From: Sweltsa coloradensis
Lineage: Eukaryota > Arthropoda > Insecta > Plecoptera > Chloroperlidae
Direction: 5' to 3'
DNA length: 64,000 bases
Assembly: GCA_024449915.1 (NCBI GenBank)
Contig: JAMZAV010003114.1
Coordinates: forward strand, 62,001 to 126,000
The translations under genes were made by a program, and so were the position numbers. Under the pieces are notes generated by a model. It ran no database searches. It saw only the letters and a list, made by a program, of their open reading frames with translations, and had not been told where the DNA came from. Below are positions 61,901-64,000 of this stretch, in pieces (the stretch's first letter is position 1; each line of letters starts with the position of its first letter).

Positions 61901-64000
61901 ACGTCTGCCTCTTTGAACACGTGTTCCCTCATCCTCTCCATCTCCTCCGCTCGCTCGCGCATGTCGTCTTCCGGGGCTCCGGAGTTGTACAGCTTGTCCA
62001 GCTCCTTGAGGAACAAAGCCTTGACCTCGTCCTCGTCCCAGAGACCGTTGCCGTCCAGGTCGTGGAGGTGGAAGAACGTCTTCGGGTCAAACTCCTGGTT
62101 CTCCATGTGGTCCTGTTTCTCCCACACCTCCTCCAGCTGTTGCTTGCTGCCCGGATGGTGAAGCTGGAAATTAATGTCAATCAAAATTAGGGATGGCACT
62201 TTGATCGGTCAAATTAAATTGGTCAATTGTCAATTTTTTTTAAAAGTCGGTCAAATATAAAACAAGTATATTTTGCTTGTATATTGTGACGGGATAGGCT
62301 CCTTACAAGACATTTGTCTGCAAACTAGTTTTAGCAATATGATCAACGTAGGGTGATTATTGATGAAAGTGAGTGAATGGCGTAGCATTTACTATCACTC
62401 TGTCTGCTCCTGTCAAAACATAGTAAGGGCAACAACAGTGAATTGTCTAATTTTAAGTTTGTAAGGGAATGTAACTTAAGTTGAGTAACCTTTGAAGAAT
62501 GAGTGATGCCAAACTAAATACGTAAGTAAAAATATTACTTTAACCAATCATTTGACCGGTCAAATATTACTTGGTCAGTTAACTGGCTTGCCACCCCTTA
62601 ATGGAAATAAATGTAGGCAGTAGGGATGGGAAGGTAGGCCCTGAACGTTGAAGTGAACGTACCAAACATTGAATATAACAACATTGAACACGTTTACGAT
62701 GAAGATTCAAAACAAGATAACAAACTATTTGATTAGGCCTACCGCTGAATAAGTGGTCTCTTATCATGAATGCAGAACATCTAGACAGACTGTAGTAAAT
62801 ATTGTGAAGATTAGAAGCAGACATTCCTTATTACGTAAACCCTGCTTACAGTATGTGCCCGGGACAAGCAAAGTACGTAGTTAGTGCATTGAATTAGTTA
62901 CCCATATTTACTTGATTTTAAAGTCCCCATACGAGGCAGGGTTGCCACTTTCAAGGATTTTAGCCTTTTTCAAGGATTTTTAAGGTGTCTCGAGGATTCC
63001 AGGATTTTTGGCAAAATCTTAGGATTTCCTAACATAGTAAAAATACAAGAATTTAATAGGGCTACATTATTTTTAATACAGCCTAAAAAGCGCTCAACAA
63101 TGGGTAATAAAAACATCAGTGGCACCGGGTAATAGTAATAATAAAATAACCCAGTGAGTATAGACACGATGGCAAAAACTTAAACATTGATACATATTCT
63201 AAGAAAATTCAGATTCTTAGGCCTATGCTCGCATGTAATGTTATTTAAATTCTCAAAAATCAATCTGGTATAACGTACATATTATTGTATGGAATCATGA
63301 AAATTTTGATAATTATTTCACGCAATGATACGTAAGATAGGCCCTACTTAATTGCTATTTTCAAGAATAAAAATAGTTAGGCCTACTTGGTGGCAACCCT
63401 GCACTACAGCAAACAAAAATGGCAACAATGTATACAATAAAAATACGAAAATCAACTTGGGAAAAGGGTAGTGATATGCCATAAGGCCATGACCTCTCAA
63501 ATGACGTACGTACAACTGCGTAGCCTACCGGGACCACTGAATTAATAACTGCACGGCCCTGTTCTCCTCCTTATAGGGCCTAATTATCACGCATCATGAC
63601 ACCATGTGTGCTTCAAAAATACAACTTACTGGTTCATGCTTCTTATGTTTCTGCTCTTTTTCTTCAATTTCCTGTTGCATAGCTTTTTTGTGATCTTCAT
63701 CTAAATCTTTAAATGTTTCTTGTTTTTCAAACTCTTTTTGCATCTCGTACTCTTTGAACTCTTCGCGCCGCTTCTTATCAACTTCTGCAAGGTCAGCTGT
63801 AGTCTGAAAAATAAGTGAATTAAACTGTAGGTTAAAATATATCATTCAAGGAGTCATTAACTCGAAACTACCGTAGTACCTTCAGTCGCGTAATACATAG
63901 TTCCAATACAATCCGTCAGGCACCGCTAGCTTACTTATGAGTAAGGGGGATATTTCTTACACTTTGCATTTTAACTTATTAGTAGGGCCAACCTTACCTT
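52352..64000 (-). CDS. NUCB: Nucleobindin, 5' partial, five exons plus 3 bp of a sixth
   Basis: A Golgi and secreted calcium-binding protein of the CALNUC family. Minus-strand exons are 63803-63630, 62163-61880, 61029-60873, 58671-58594 and 52914-52352, with AAG before GTAAGG at 64,000-63,998 as the end of the preceding exon. Phases agree at every junction. The first exon is an acidic/basic helix (EEFKEYEMQKEFEK). The second and third hold two EF hands: loop DLDGNGLWDEDE and, across the splice, DVNRDGLISYKE, both with canonical D, D/N, D, G and final E. EVWEKQDHME and PKTFFHLHDLDG are family signatures. The vertebrate leucine-zipper tail is replaced by a Pro/Gln/His region with 10-residue repeats. 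As read, the last exon has a one-base frameshift. Vertebrates have NUCB1 and NUCB2; which is closer is not decided here. Confidence 0.92.
53400..53740. mobile_element. hAT-type MITE related to the 32,635 element
   Basis: The right end TGGAATCGATGTCATCCCTA and the preceding TTCTTAGGTCACAATGATC match 32,941-33,000. GGTTCCACGGAAATAGACCG is the shared internal module. The left end is unclear. Confidence 0.5.
54714..55433. mobile_element. TA-flanked DNA element nested in the piggyBac
   Basis: Ends TACCGTATTGTTCCGAATA and TTCGGAACAATACGGTA, with TA at both borders as in Tc1/mariner-pogo elements. The interior has a short acidic open frame starting MSDEGEDEMAQDEQMKTAD near 55,011 and a C24 tract near 55,167. 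No full transposase is present. A relative is at 58,855-59,188. Confidence 0.65.
55773..57507 (-). pseudogene. piggyBac transposase (PGBD-like), broken
   Basis: The start at 57,507 reads MAKRKKLSCDLVDRILLDSD, then an acidic stretch, PNEPKVINFCGIPGINPI and FIGDEFWNMICVETNDYAVQ, typical of the piggyBac N-terminal region. Later pieces in separate frames carry MGGVDRQDQVLASFPIMRRN (56,235-56,008) and a C-terminal Cys/His finger, CEKCQVPLHLEDCFKAYH (55,976-55,773). Stops and frame changes lie between 57,040 and 56,300, so no intact enzyme can be made. Confidence 0.85.
58594..58671 (-). CDS. NUCB: NUCB exon (26 codons, Pro/His/Gln-rich)
   Basis: Acceptor GTTCTCTAG, donor GTAAGC, phase 0 at both ends. 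It encodes IPPHPNGMPPPAYHHGAPQQ followed by QNQPQH. Its composition and phase fit between the exon ending IAQGL and the HPGQ exon. Confidence 0.8.
58855..59188. mobile_element. MITE with TACGGTATT-type end
   Basis: TCCGTATTGTACCGAATAAA at the left is mirrored by ATATTCGGCATAATACGGTA at the right, matching the termini at 54,714 and 55,433. GGCCGAC and GTCGGCC are inverted just inside. It also holds the shared TTCCGCGGAAATAAACCG module at about 59,042. Confidence 0.6.
59574..60777. mobile_element. Non-autonomous hAT element (1,204 bp) in NUCB intron
   Basis: Ends TAGGGCTGTGCGAG and CTCGCACAGCCCTA with perfect 8-bp duplications GAAGTCGA (59,566-59,573 and 60,778-60,785). Both subterminal regions are packed with CTCGATCTCG-type words. 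It ends about 90 bp from the NUCB exon donor at 60,872. Confidence 0.88.
60873..61029 (-). CDS. NUCB: NUCB exon completing EF-hand 2
   Basis: Acceptor TTTCCTTCAG, donor GTTAGT. It reads SYKEFLAQTQKPEFEKDEGW, then DGIDQQEIYTQQEYEEFERR. The opening SYKEF supplies the last residues of the EF-hand loop begun in the previous exon. Confidence 0.93.
61030..61879. other. NUCB intron without recognised features
   Basis: AT-rich intron. A GGGGGGAGG run lies near 61,080. I see no element ends or coding signal. Confidence 0.4.
61880..62163 (-). CDS. NUCB: NUCB exon with EF-hand 1
   Basis: Acceptor TTTCCAG, donor GTGATT, ends in phase 2. It reads LHHPGSKQQLEEVWEKQDHM, then PKTFFHLHDLDGNGLWDEDE, ELDKLYNSGAPEDDMRERAE and KEADVNRDGLI. 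This is the most conserved part of nucleobindins. Confidence 0.95.
62190..62605. mobile_element. hAT-like element, degenerate
   Basis: TAGGGATGGCACTTTGATCG is mirrored by TGGCTTGCCACCCCTTA. GGTCAAAT and its complement recur inside both ends. Flanks AATCAAAA and AATGGAAA may be a decayed 8-bp duplication. Confidence 0.5.
62606..63629. other. NUCB intron without recognised features
   Basis: AT-rich intron. CAAGGATTTT-type words repeat near 62,955-63,015. No gene recognised. Confidence 0.35.
63630..63803 (-). CDS. NUCB: NUCB exon (charged helix upstream of EF hands)
   Basis: 58 codons in phase 0 between TTTTTCAG and GTAAGT. It reads TTADLAEVDKKRREEFKEYE, then MQKEFEKQETFKDLDEDHKK and KEQKHKKHEP. 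It matches the FKKYEMMKEHER region of vertebrate nucleobindins, a DNA-binding-like and Galpha-binding neighbourhood. Confidence 0.92.
63998..64000 (-). CDS. NUCB: Last codon of the next upstream NUCB exon (cut by window edge)
   Basis: The minus strand begins AAG and is followed by GTAAGG, a good donor in phase 0 with the exon at 63,803. Family proteins have Lys just before this junction (..LIK-AATSD..), which fits. Confidence 0.5.

Noticed and set aside
1..64000. CRISPR arrays, operons or prokaryotic signals
   Set aside because: The tandem repeats lack spacer structure, and the spliced metazoan genes show this is eukaryotic nuclear DNA.

Overview
This window is animal nuclear DNA. It is AT-rich and packed with transposons, and it carries four conserved, intron-containing housekeeping genes. 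The CSDE1/Unr protein starts with an [13 protein letters not shown] leader and ends with a PRGPDG...PRTPGELTE tail. I associate that combination with arthropod Unr proteins, so an arthropod (crustacean or insect) is my best guess, from recall only. The palindromic word TAGGCCTA is strikingly over-represented and may be a lineage signature.

Layout. 1-9,000 has no recognisable gene; it holds the end of a Helitron-like element, SINE fragments and hairpin repeats. 9,093-16,999 (+) is cystathionine gamma-lyase (CTH) with six exons; the exon(s) for about the first 60 residues were not found. 20,313-36,576 (-) is CSDE1/Unr with ten coding exons and 909 codons before the stop; a probable 5' UTR exon ends at 37,774. 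38,407-45,470 (+) is ataxin-3 (ATXN3), seven exons, head-to-head with CSDE1 about 0.6 kb apart, so a shared promoter is likely. 45,500-52,350 is intergenic and full of repeats: a 5S-rRNA-like copy, minisatellites, and a repeat array containing hammerhead ribozyme motifs. 52,352-64,000 (-) is the 3' two thirds of nucleobindin (NUCB); its 5' exons lie beyond the window.

All exon boundaries were derived by reading GT/AG sites and checking codon phase across junctions. Every junction is phase-consistent except ATXN3 exon 1, which lacks a GT donor.

Mobile DNA dominates the introns. At least three hAT-type elements have perfect 8-bp target duplications and several others have degenerate ones. A piggyBac sits inside a Helitron-like repeat and itself contains a TA-flanked element. 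There are also long foldback elements, a tRNA-Pro-headed SINE, three identical tRNA-like genes partly arranged as a giant hairpin, and a minimal type I hammerhead ribozyme repeated in the 48-50 kb array. Three probable one-base indels (two in CTH exon 5, one in NUCB's last exon) are either assembly errors or real mutations.

The four genes do not form a pathway. CTH makes cysteine and H2S, CSDE1 binds mRNA in the cytoplasm, ataxin-3 removes ubiquitin, and nucleobindin is a calcium-binding protein of the Golgi and secretory route.
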